64,000 nt of DNA, from positions 1,879,912-1,943,911 of the forward strand of contig VXAY01002814.1 of the NCBI GenBank assembly GCA_013399855.1, in the 5' to 3' direction. Positions 29,160 to 40,664 of the stretch are shown one piece after another; within the stretch, counting starts at the first letter, position 1; every line of letters begins with the position of its first letter. This DNA comes from Oxyruncus cristatus (taxonomy: Eukaryota > Chordata > Aves > Passeriformes > Cotingidae). Made by a program: the position numbers and the translations under genes. Below the pieces are notes generated by a model, which saw nothing but the letters and a program-made list of their open reading frames with translations, was not told where the DNA came from and did not search any database.

Positions 29160-29700
29160 GGCCAGAAACACGTGCCCGAGGCAAGGCCGGCTGGTGCCTT
29201 CGGGGCGCGGGCAGGCGGCGGTGGCGGCCGGGTCCCTGCTGCGTGTCTGTGTCACCCGCCCAGCACTGCCGAGCCCCGAGAGCCCTTTGGACAAGCACCG
29301 CGCAACGCCACGCCACGGGGCGGGTGCGGCACAAGCTGTGCGGTACCTCGGACTCACCTTGCACCCGGTGCCAGCACCGAGGGGGAGCGGGCGGTAACAC
29401 CGAGTGTCACCGGCCAAGGCACCCGAGTGCGGCACCGCCCGCCCCCGGCAAAGGGCCGCGGCCCCACACCGCCCGCCAGGGGGGCTGCGGGGACCGGGCG
29501 CGGCCGGGCCGCCGTAACGAGCCCCGGTAACGAGCCCGGCCCCCCGGTGCCCCCGGGCGCTGCGCTGGGGCCGCGGAGCAGCCGCGGGAGCGCAGGGATC
29601 GAGGGCTCGTCCCACGCACGGCCCCTGCGCGGCCGATGGGCGAGACCTCAGAGCGCCTCAGGCCGGCGGCTGTGAGCGCGGTAACGGAGAGGAAACGTCC
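29160..29700. promoter_or_regulatory. Orphan CpG island, likely promoter of an unrecognised transcript
   Basis: About 540 bases of dense CpG with GGGCGG-type boxes on both strands (for example near 29317 and 29428) and sharp edges. On the minus strand a near-perfect splice donor, CAAG|GTGAGT, has its exon edge at 29358. An ATG at 29615 on that strand opens a frame that reaches this donor in phase 0 (86 codons), but the residues look like chance translation of GC-rich DNA and match nothing I know. The island lies about 11 kb beyond the 3' end of HFM1, so it is not the HFM1 promoter. A long non-coding RNA promoter is the simplest reading. Confidence 0.6.
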
Positions 29701-32271
29701 GCTGTGAGGCCTGTGTGAAAGACAAATTAAAACAGTGTGCGGTGCATCCTGGGGGTTGTATTCCTCAATGACCTTTTTAAAGAAATATGTTCTGTAGTCT
29801 CTTGTCGGAGTATGTGGGAAGGCACAGCTGTTTACAGATGTCAGCCAGTACTTCGAATTATATTACCCATTCCACTTCCTGGCAAAGAGCTCCTCATTTT
29901 CCATTCCATCCACACAGGGACTGGAAATGTAAATTTCGTGCTGCTCTTTTTTCAGCTCTTTCACTAGAGATACAAACCCCAGTACAGTTTCAAGGCAATG
30001 AGGAAGGCTGTGAAGCTGGGATGAAATCTTGGAGCATGCCAAGCACTTTCAAGCACCTTTATAGCTAACAAGCAGAACTACATCTTGGCGAGTTACGACT
30101 AAGCTCCAAATAAAAAATACGATACATTAATCACTGCCAATGGCAATTTCAAGCAGGATTTAGGATCTCTGATTCATTAATGTTATGTAGTTCACTTGTC
30201 ATATACATGAAACAAAGGCTATTTTCCAATTCAATAATGAGTGAAATACAGCTGTGGAAGGTAACATTTTAGGCTCGTTTGCTCTTCGCACACATGCACT
30301 TTTTTTGTGCAATAACAGCATTGCCAAGAAATAAGAGACAGGCTTCTCAAAAGGAAGGGGGGTGGCAGTGGTGTGGCGATTACTCACACATTTGTTTTAG
30401 CTAATTTCACATAAACCATCCTACAAAGCAACTGGACTGGCACAATAGCTGAGTGGCACAGAGCAGGAGTGGAGCTCAGCAGCATCAAAAAACTTTTCTG
30501 CCAGAACATGCTTAACACAGAATTACACTCAGTAAGTATTTTTATTACTGATTAGGTTCCCATGTTCTTCACAAGCACATTCCAGTCATACGAACTTCCA
30601 GAAATATCTGGCCAGTGAGCACAACCTTGTCCAGCAATAGAAAAGATGGCATCTGCATAAAGTTTGTCAGTAGGGGAAAAAGGAAAAAATACAGGCAGTA
30701 AAGGTGAGGAGTCTTCATAACTTAACATTGCTCCAGAAGCCTCAGTGCTTCATGTAAACCACAGGTGGTTCCTAAAACTGTGCCTCTGAAGGAGGCAATA
30801 CCTTGTGCAGTATTTTTCCTCCTGCTTTTCTTATTAGTTACGAGACCTCACAAATTTAAAAGTTTTAGAACAGATGCCCCACTCACACATTTTGATAATT
30901 ACCTCAATGGAGAGGTAAATGTTTCAGTGCTAACACCTGAAAGCTTGAAATCGGGTGACACATTTTAAAATCAGCCTCACAGCGACACAGGAAAATATAT
31001 TGCTACTTTGGAAAGCGTTCATGCAGATTAAATCCAGTCAATAGCTTAAGTCAGAGTTACTTATAAATTCTTCTGGTCCTCAGATCTGCTCTTTCAGAAG
31101 AAAAGCATTTCAGGAATGCAACAGATGTTTTGCTTTTGAGCACACTCCAGCAGATGTTCATGCAGATTAAATCTGCATGAGAGAGCAGGAGCTCACTCAA
31201 GTGAGTGAACAAACCTGTCCCACATCTGTTACAACTTACCCACTTGCAGGACCAGCACTCAGCCACCTCTGTAAAGCTAAAACCAACCCAAAACGAGAAA
31301 GAAGCAACGTTTAGAGTAGTTAGCTCTTTCTCATCCTATCCACAAAGACCTCGAATTAGAAACTGTGTTTAGGTAAATGCTTTTCCTTTTGACAAGCAAA
31401 CCCACAGAATCCAGATTTCTAAAGGCAGGTGTTACGAGAATGGCAGGATAGAATTGTTCTTTAAATCATGACAATTCTGATCTGTTGGAGAGCTTGATTA
31501 AATAATAAAGCTTGAAAATTAATTTTGCCATTGTGTAAGGTAAATATTTCTTTCTAGTCGTACTTCCAACCATTTCCAGAATGGTTCACAGAGCACCACA
31601 GACACCACTCAGCTGCTCCAGGAAACTTTCCTTTCTCCTGTCATTTCTAAAGCTTGGCTCTGTCCTGCAAGGAAAATCCCAGCTCCCCTCCATGACACTG
31701 CCTACAAGATCTTGGTCACTTGCATTTCTTTACCCAACTTGGGAGCATCAGCTATCCCCACCCCTGAGCACTGCTCAGTTCCTCTCAGAGGAGGAGACAT
31801 CTGCCCCTTCCCCCCAGTAATCCAGAATGCAGGAGGCAAACAGGTGGCCTCCTTGTAGCCTTCTTTGCACCTGCAAAAGCCACAGCAAGAGTATAACAGG
31901 CAGTATTCCAGCAGTGAGCTAAATGTTCACCACCTACACAAGCAGGGAAAAGACAGGACATGGTTAACATGAGGAACAACTGAGGAGGGACATGAATTTT
32001 TCTTTGAGACAATCCTTTTTCTTTACACACACTGTAGAAAAGTCAAGTTTTCTTGAGCATAGTTGTTTTTAAAAAACAGGACGCATTTTCTTTGGTCAAA
32101 ATTCGAAGAGGCACTCAACTGCACTAAGCATGAACATGCTTTTTGTATTTTATTAAGAAAACTGCTTCTACTGTCACCATGACTAGTCCTATCTTACTGT
32201 CATCCTTCCCCAAGTTACTCACTAGTTCTGCATGAACATGCAGATACACTTGTCTACTAAAACAAAATGCA
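29701..32271. other. Intergenic span, no gene recognised
   Basis: Ordinary AT-rich sequence to the right of the orphan CpG island. One open frame (30765-30968, plus) has a hydrophobic stretch, but it starts at GTG and has no supporting splice or promoter signals. Confidence 0.6.
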
Positions 32272-32518
32272 ACAAAGCCTCTACCCAACTTTGGATCTGC
32301 TTAAACTGACAGCAAAGCCACATGTCACACTAGGAGCTACCTTTAAGTATTCTCAAGAAAATACAATTAAATAAAACAACAAAACTAGGAAAAAAAAAAN
32401 ACAAAGCCTCTACCCAACTTTGGATCTGCTTAAACTGACAGCAAAGCCACATGTCACACTAGGAGCTACCTTTAAGTATTCTCAAGAAAATACAATTAAA
32501 TAAAACAACAAAACTAGG
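32272..32518. repeat. Exact 118-base direct duplication around a single N (assembly join)
   Basis: 32272-32389 and 32401-32518 are identical over all 118 bases. Between them are ten A and one N at 32400. Perfect identity, the lone N and the stray A run point to two contig ends that overlap but were not merged, rather than to a biological tandem repeat. Confidence 0.92.
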
Positions 32519-35500
32519 TAACAGTGTTCAGACAAGAACTTAAAATAATACCTAATTTCTTTTCAGGTTACCTTTTGTTTTGCACTACATTTAAATACTG
32601 AAGAATGCTGGCAGGAAAAATACATGTTATTCTAGTGTTTCTTTAGGCACTGTAAGAACCATTCTGCAGCAAAACTTCTGCCGAGGTAGGCTCTGGTAAC
32701 AGAATGTATTTAGAAACAATGGCCAGATGGTGGCACAGTAAATGCCCTTGCTTTGACGGGCTGTACACGTCTGTTAGAAATATTCCTTGTTCCATATGCA
32801 TGTGGAGTATTAGACACGTACACTCCTCACACAGAACAACCACCTCCCAAAACACGTCAGCAGAGTATTTACTACCAAATCCAGAAGGAGTTTGTGATTC
32901 TAACATTGTCCCCATTAATGAGAAAAATGTCACTATACGAAAGCTCTTCCCCCCCCCCCCCTTATCAAATCATTCAAACAGCTGATAACTAGCTTTTATA
33001 GATTGGAGAGTCAGATAGAATTCTGAATCTATTATTTTACTAAAACCCCAGGGGTCAACTTATCACCTGAAAACCATTTTACATGGACAATTTGACTTTC
33101 ATGTGGAGTGTCAGAACACACCCTAGATGGAAATCTAAAATAAATTATATGGAATACTGCCTTCTTTGTGCTGAAATTTATTGGTCCCATACTACAATAA
33201 TTTTGAAAATTGTATCCCTTAAGCTACAGTGCTGAGATACTATTAACTGCTTGAACTGAAAGAGCACGTCTGATAGGCTGCTATAAAGTCTATGAACAGA
33301 GACTAATTTCTCTTGAACCACATGCTTATCTGAAGCTGTTTTCCACCATTCCAAGCTGCCAACTTTATTTTTTTCCAGAATACACTGCCCGTTTTTTTAC
33401 CATCGTCCTCAATATGCACTGTCACTTCAGTAAAACCATTCCAGAAGCCAAGAATGCCTCTAAGCTTCTGCTAATATGGTTGCCTGAGACAATCACACCC
33501 AAGAGAGAGGGAGGGAGAGAGATCCAGTTGTACTTCTTATCTTCCTGACAAAGTTTATTTTCCTCACCAAGCACACCTCCAGTCTCTGAAATGCATCTCT
33601 GGGATATATCACAAGATAAGCAGATCTATTTCACAAATGGCAGTTTCTTAATCACTTCTACTGCCATACTTTTGAAATAAAATTATTTAATAATGTGCTG
33701 ATGCTTTGGTCAATGCACCTTTTACATCTGTTAGTATAATTTTTAGAAACCAAACTGACCTCAGAGCCTAAAATCTTCATAATTGAGGAGCTACTGAAAA
33801 ATGTAATGATCCAGCTGCTGGGTGACTTTGAGAAAAAAATCCCAACTAGACAGAAAAACCTTCTCTAGGCATAACACTAAAGACACAAAAACGGAGCTCT
33901 GGGATAAAAGAAGTTCATTTCCTGCACTCAGGAACTATAATAGCTAAAATATCACATCACAACCAGAAAAAAAAAAGTTCAGGATCCTGGTAATAAACTG
34001 TACTGCCATATTTTCATTCAGAAAAATTAACAGCCTTTCCAAATGGAAAGAAATTGCTGAATAGGAAGTTCTGATCTGCACATCCAAGTTTCTAGATAGC
34101 ACTACTTCCACTTTACTAGAAATTCACTGTGGCAAATCAATCTCTCTTGTGCAGTGAGCTGGAACAACTGGGATAAAATAGATTATATAGATTATAGCAT
34201 ATATAGATTTAGCTTTGAAACACTTGCTTTTTGTTTTGGCCAAGCATCTCAGTCTGTTAAGGCAGAAATTTTAGAAGCATAAACTTAAGAAGATAACCTG
34301 AGGAAATTATTTGAGACAGTAAAAGTAACATCCATGTCTACTTAAACTATATCCTACCATTTATTAAAGTGACTAGAGCAAGTTAGCAGGACTTTTTCTG
34401 TCTCACCCAAACAATAGGAATTCTCTCACATCACTATTTCACAGTAGTGAAGATAAGGAAAAGTGCCAAGTTTGGAGTTTTCCACTGGTACTGATAAATA
34501 TTCTGAGCCCTTTTAAGTGCTTAAACTGTTGAGATAAATGCTTTAAAATCTCTTTCTATAAATTATAGATTAATTAACTCAAAAGAAGAAATCCATAATT
34601 TCATAATGGGTACAACTGATACAGCCCTAATCTAGCTGGAAGTGTGATCAGGTATCAACATGCAGCAGCTTAAAAAAAGTTATACAAGCTGACCTTAATA
34701 TGTGTGAATATGAGGTTTCCACTCTAGAAATATATTTTTCAATATCCTTTTCTGAGCAGAAATCATGTCATTTATATGCAAATCAGACTATATTCTGCAG
34801 CTGATTCTTCTGTGCTGAAGCCATGGGAATTATTTGCACTTAATAAAGCCTCATAAATAGGTTTTGCCTCTAAATGGGTGAGGGAACAGCAAATATATCA
34901 GAGCCATTTACAGTTACAAGCATCTTTTTATTTTGAAAGTTATATGTATCCTTTAATAGGAAGTTTCACAGTTACAAAAGAAACACTGTTTCATTTATAT
35001 AAACAAAATACCCTTACAGCCTTCAAAACCAGAATGTTTTGCCTTATTCCCTATGCTCAGCTATCTAAAACACAGAAATTGCCATCTAGCATCAATCAGA
35101 AAGACAGCCTGTTTCATCGTTACAGGCTAGCTCCACACAGTATAGGTTAAATACAGGAAGAAATTCCTAGTTGTTCTATCTCGGCACTCTTATTATATTT
35201 GAAAGGGCATATACCTTCTTTATACAAAGTATGTCCACCCAGTATCATCTACTGCATTTCTGCCAAATGTTAACTCCTTTTTCACACGCCGCCAATTAGA
35301 TGTTTCCCTCAAGCCCTGGCACATGGAAACCATCTATTTAAAAAGCACAGAAGGACAGACTCAGCATTAATCAAAGCACATACCAAAAGACCAGAATGCA
35401 CGTGTAGTGTTTCACTGTGGCAGGTAACACACTAAAGCTAACTGGGAAATAGCTCTCCCTAACGGGTATAAACTGTCTGAATTGGGACTCTTGTTAAGAG

Positions 35501-37597
35501 CAGGACATGCAAGTTTACAGTAGCACAGCTTTTCCTGTCACTTCACAACCCGAGGGAATCGCAACAGTGATCAACACCGCCTGGAGAAAGGCAGTAAAAG
35601 GGCCCCAAGGACCCCTATTGCTTACCAAGATGCAGCCCTTCCCCCAGCCCGTTCCACCTGAAACACCTGTTGAGAGCACATGGAGACCAAGAGCTACAAC
35701 ACTGGGAGAAAAGTGAAGGCTTAAACTGATACAATTTAACCTCACATGGGTTTCAAGAACAAATATAAATGCATGGTTCAGCCGGGTTGACCCTTAGCTG
35801 AACAGGGGCAGCCAAAAAAAACCTGCCTTTTTTCTATCTGATTGTTTTCAGTCAAGCTGAAATTCATCACTGAAAACACCATATGTGCCTCAGTTTATTC
35901 TCATGTAAGTCTTCCATAAATTCAACGTGTTGTTAGCCTTCTGCTGGAAATTAATTTTACCTTGATTAGTACTTTCTATTTCCTTGTTAAGCAAAGGAGC
36001 TAGGAAAAAAAACAGGCATTCATGGATCTAATTTTAGGGATATAATTTAAAGATTCTGGCAGTAAAATGATTGACATAATACTGCTCTCTTGCTTCTACA
36101 TAAAAAGCACAAGGGGTGACATAAAGAGCTAGTGCAAGACACCCTCCCTTTTAGAAGAGGTACCACTGATAGTGTCATAATGATGCCTTAGAGTGGTATC
36201 ATTTGTGCTCTGCAAATTGACTGATTTTAACGATTTTGTTCATGTTGGTTTCATAAGGTGACTTCTGTTCACTCTTTATCATTATACTGACTGCCTTTAA
36301 GAGGACCAACTTTTATACCTCACATAACTGTTCTGTGAAGGTATATCTGAGTAAAAATACATCCAAAAAACAAGAGCCTGACTTGCTGCAACTGGTGTTA
36401 TTTTAACAATTCCTGTAATGTTTAACTCATTAAAATCTTCAAATACGCGAATAAAGTCTATATAATTAAAACGTATACAAGACATGCTGCATACAATTAA
36501 AACTATGTCACAATACATTTACAGTATTCTATATGCTATGAACGTACCTTAAACACAAATGTGTCTGGCAACATGTTTAAACACTATACTTATTTTTCCA
36601 CTAACAATTTTTGAAGATTGTGGGTTTTGAGTGAATATTGCATTTCTTCCGGCACAGATACGGGTGACCTCAGTTTATATTTTGAAATCAATATGTGTGA
36701 TAGGACAAGGAAGCAAATAAGGAAGTTGAAGTTAAATTAAAAGCAGGTATAAGCATGTATTTTATTATGGAGAATAAGACAAGTAAGATAGTAAAATCTG
36801 ACTTCTTGTCACATTGAATTTTCTTTCACTATTCCATTATAGGAAACGGTATTTTTATAATGTCAATTTTATAGAATCATCCACAGACTAAAGTCTGTGG
36901 CAGCCTGCTGTATCCCCAGAGAATTACTTATACAATCCCACTGATTGAAACTCAAGCTACTCATTTAATGTTACAACACTATGCAGAATTAAAAGTGAGG
37001 ATCATTGTAGGCTCTAACAATGTTTTTATGTATTTTAATCTGTATTTTATTTATTGGTAGTAGCTTACTGAAAATGTCTGATGTTATCCTGTTGAATTTA
37101 ATTAGTCTGTTTTATCATCTGAAAGGAAGCACAGCCATCTTTTGCTGTTCTATTCACCTTAGGAAAGTTAGATCCTTATGTGGATAAAAGAACTCAGGCA
37201 TCTCTTGTGCACAAGAAAGGCAATAGTCAGTGAGCCTGGCTGTGAATTCACAGCACACCAGCTTCTCCACGGTAGCTGGGTGAGGCCACTGTCGTCACAG
37301 GTAGTTTGGTGAGTTCCACCAGAGAGCAATTCAGCCCACTTAAAATCTGAATTATCTTCTGACTAGACAGGGAGTCCAGGTAAAGTAGGCTTATTGCTTA
37401 AGGTGATTTAGCTAAATAACTAAAATGTCAGCTCTTCATAACTAAGTCTATCCTTACCTTCTGAGGCATGACCTGGGAGTTTGGTCCTCTGGTCATTTGT
37501 ATAAAGCATCTGTGGAGAAACACCCCTGTGACTGTCTGGGAGCCATCTGCTTTCCATGGAAATCAGAAGATGGTGAGGGGCAGAAGGAAAACTCTGC
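32519..37597. other. Intergenic span, no gene recognised
   Basis: AT-rich sequence without coding signal. Contains a C run of 13 (32949-32961) and a short purine repeat near 33503-33522 (agagagagggagggagagag). Confidence 0.6.
32949..32961. repeat. Poly(C) run, 13 bases
   Basis: Uninterrupted run of 13 C; prone to length error in assembly. No function suggested. Confidence 0.9.
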
Positions 37598-37720
37598 ATT
37601 CTTAAATCTTACCATGACATGGAACTGGGAGGTGACTAGGATGGGCATGCCAAGGACTGCTGGGCTAAACACAGCATTAGTACATTAGTTCTGACTTACA
37701 TCAGTTGGGAAGATTGATTT
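37598..37720 (+). repeat. Diverged duplicate, copy A
   Basis: Aligns over its length, with small gaps, to 39275-39389 in the same orientation. Shared words include attcttaaatcttacc, ggactgctggg, and ttctga(c/g)ttacatcagtt. Either an old local duplication or two copies of an ancient interspersed repeat. Confidence 0.7.
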
Positions 37721-38873
37721 TAAAAATTAATTCAGATTTGACTAGGTTCTTCTAATTCTGCAGTCAACTTGCTCTTCCTGCCTGTATTTGTTTTGAAGTA
37801 TAGTCACTGTGTACCTACAGTTAATTGTTGCCATAGAGACCTGCTATGGATATCACTTTTGATCTTTCAATTATTCTGTTTTGAAAAAGGAAACAATAAA
37901 AAAATACTACTATACAAAGTCATTCCTTCTCCTGAGATAGAAGGCACATCTGCATGGAAGTTGTAAAAGTGATTTAGATTTTAAAGAGTCATTCAGCTAA
38001 TGTGAATAATGAAGAAAAAAAAAAGCCAAATAAAGCACTTATCTCTAAAAAAATGTTGCACCAGAGGTTTGATATTAAAGACATTGCAGTATTGAAGTAT
38101 TTACATCCCAAAAAATTGTGAAATTTGTCAGCAGCAATAACACAATTTTGTAATTTTCCAAGGATGATATAGGATGCCGATTTTTTGTGAAAAACAGAGA
38201 CCAGAAACAATCTTTTAGAACATCTGCATGAATCACCTTGAAAGTACTGAAATGCATTTGCTATAATGTGTTCTGAGTGTGGGATATTAAAGCCTTTCAA
38301 AAAGCAAAAGAAAAAAATTTGAATACAGCACCAGAAAATTAATCAGCCTGAATCTTGAAGAAACCAAATAATTACTGAACTCCTGCACTGGGGAAAACTA
38401 AGAGGAAAATAAAACACATGCCTGCAAGGATAATTTTCTTTGAAGTAACAGTCTAAATATAAACCTACTCCTATGAACTAACTAAAAACAAGTGGTTATA
38501 TTTAGACTATACAAAAAATGAAGCAAAAGCGAGAATAATGTCAATGACTTTTTAGACATTATGTAAAATACTAAAATATTTCACAGAGAAATCGAAATAC
38601 ACCTTCAGTGTAGAAATGGGGCCAAAAAACATCTTGAAAAGATACTTCCTTAGTACAGAAAAATAAATAGAAACTTATTTTTATGAAGCCCTAAGTACAA
38701 CCAGCTTCCCCTATTCATGGTCTCACAGTTCAGAACCTTTAGAAGGAACTTCACGCAGACTAGCAGGAAGAAATGCAGCACCTACCACCTGAAACATCCT
38801 CAGTTTGCAGGTGAGGCCTGAGCAACCAGCAGATAAGTGAAATTTTGAAGAGTTGCAAGTAGTATAATCACAA

Positions 38874-38917
38874 GATTATATAAATTAAATAAATTATATA
38901 ATCAAGATTATCTTGAT
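38874..38917. repeat. Two adjacent AT-rich inverted repeats
   Basis: 38874-38903 has 10-base arms (gattatataa and its complement); 38901-38917 is atcaagat, one base, atcttgat, a perfect 8-base hairpin. Not followed by features that would give them a role. Confidence 0.6.
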
Positions 38918-39274
38918 GGTTTCCTTCCTCTCCTCTTTTCTGAATTTGAAGCTCAGCTTTGTGTTGCTGAGTAAAAACTTTTGTCAGACTTGAAGAAACT
39001 GAGGAACTGCTGAATTAGTTGTTGCAGGCTAAAACCCCAGGGAAAGGCAGGATAAAAAGGTGATTGAAGAATGCTGTGTAAATATGAACTATAAATTGAA
39101 AAAAATGTTGTGCATTTCAAGCAGCAGGTGCTTAAACGTCAGCATCAAGTACCAGTTTAGATGCCCTAGAGGACTGAAAACGTCTCCATGTGGGAGACCT
39201 GTGCTCCTCTGGCATGGTAGAATGAGCCAAATGAAGATTCTCTGGGACATCTAAAATGATATTTGTCACCCTGT

Positions 39275-39389
39275 ATTCTTAAATCTTACCCTGACACAGA
39301 ACTGGAAAGTGCACGTGGCTCGGACTGCTGGGTTAAACATAGCAGTAGTATAGTAATTCTGAGTTACATCAGTTTGGAAGCTTAATTTA
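39275..39389 (+). repeat. Diverged duplicate, copy B
   Basis: Partner of 37598-37720, about 1.68 kb away. The shared core 'ctgacttacatcagt' also occurs near 42753-42771 inside an HFM1 intron, which favours an old interspersed element over a simple local duplication. Confidence 0.7.
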
Positions 39390-40099
39390 ACAAAACCATC
39401 AGACAAAAAGATATCTGACATACTACAAACTTCCAGATGTAATAAAATACTTGAGGTGCAGGAAAGGGAGTAAGCCTGGGCCTGCTGGAATTTACATAGT
39501 CACGAACATATCGAGGGGTACGTAGTGAGGCTGCTTATGCTGAGTCGCTCTTTCATGTGGAGAAGGAGTTATACCAGAAAATAAGTCAGAAGTTTAAGGA
39601 AACACTGGAGTCAAGTAAAATGTTTATTGGCTGATAAAATTACAGCCCAGTAGTGCAGGAAAATATGGCTGCACCACAAACAGTGTTGCAAGAACAGACA
39701 GCTAATACTCCATGTGTGATTTGAACATTTTAATGCCATATATTTTGAATAATTAACAGTAAAAATTAACATTCTCTTGGATTTCAGGCAATATTATATA
39801 ATGTGCTAACTACTGAACGTGCAGGGCCTACTGTTCAAACACTAAAGCTTGTAAAAGATATCCAAATCCAATGCTTGGTGCCTAAATCTGTATTAGGACT
39901 ATCAATATCCATTTTATGACCTTAGATGTGAAAGTGAACAGTCAAACAGAGCTTTAGAATATTGTTTACAGGCCTTTAACAAATGGTTTGCTGAGACTCT
40001 GGAAGCACATTTGCTTGAAGTTGCACTTTTTTATTAACAAGTTCATAGCACTGTCAAAAGGAACATCGAGTATCTAGAATAATTTACCATTCTATTACC

Positions 40100-40105
40100 T
40101 TTATT
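40100..40105 (-). terminator. Candidate HFM1 polyadenylation signal (AATAAA)
   Basis: First AATAAA on the minus strand below the HFM1 stop, about 490 bases downstream, followed by a T-rich stretch containing GATGTTCCTTTTG. A second AATAAA lies at 40030-40035. Neither is proven; if used, 40,100-40,597 is HFM1 3' untranslated sequence. Confidence 0.35.
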
Positions 40106-40597
40106 TGTAAATCTAATTATTTTACAGAATCAGCGCTATGAAAAATTCAGCATTAGAGAAACTGAAAGAAAAACCCAAAAAGCATTGGATTTGTAAGGAC
40201 AGAGTCTTTCATTCACTCAAAGAGCACTTGTGAAGCAGGGCACATTACTACAAATGTTACTACAAATGCCTTATTTTCCCTTATGAGATTTTCTGTTATC
40301 TATAAATGCACTGTCAGCTTATGAACTGTTCTCCTTTGACACATTCCAGTATTTTCCTTTATAATCCTGAAAACAGCAAGGTCAACAAACAAATATTTAA
40401 GTACTTTTCAAAATAAGATATTATACTAGAATTCTATAAATTAGACACCAGTTTTGTTATTATCTACTCTGTGCAGCAATCCAGCTATTGGTAAATAGGT
40501 ATACAAGAAATCAAATTCTCTTAACTGAAGGCTTCACTCTGTAAAACTGACTGTAACTTTTTCCCCCAGGACTTACAATGTAATTTGTTTATATGTT

Positions 40598-40664
40598 TTA
40601 CAAAATGCCATCAAATATTCCAAGGAAGGGCTTGACATCATTGACTTCATCATCAAGAACACAT
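40598..40664 (-). CDS. HFM1: HFM1 last coding exon, visible exon 30 (residues 1033-1054 and stop)
   Basis: Completes Arg1033, then [21 protein letters not shown] and TAA at 40600-40598. The LGIFDGI end is the conserved extreme C terminus of HFM1, so the gene is intact at this end. Acceptor TTCTTTAG. Confidence 0.93.

Noticed and set aside
28784..29530. 248-codon plus-strand open frame entering the orphan CpG island
   Set aside because: Starts at a true ATG but its second half is low-stop GC-rich DNA, and its first half matches no family and has no promoter before it. Treated as chance.
30765..30968. 67-codon frame with a hydrophobic stretch (possible small membrane protein)
   Set aside because: It begins at GTG, lacks splice or promoter support, and short hydrophobic runs are common in T-rich DNA.
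32272..32518. Biological tandem repeat
   Set aside because: A lone N and stray A run between two perfectly identical copies fit an assembly join better.
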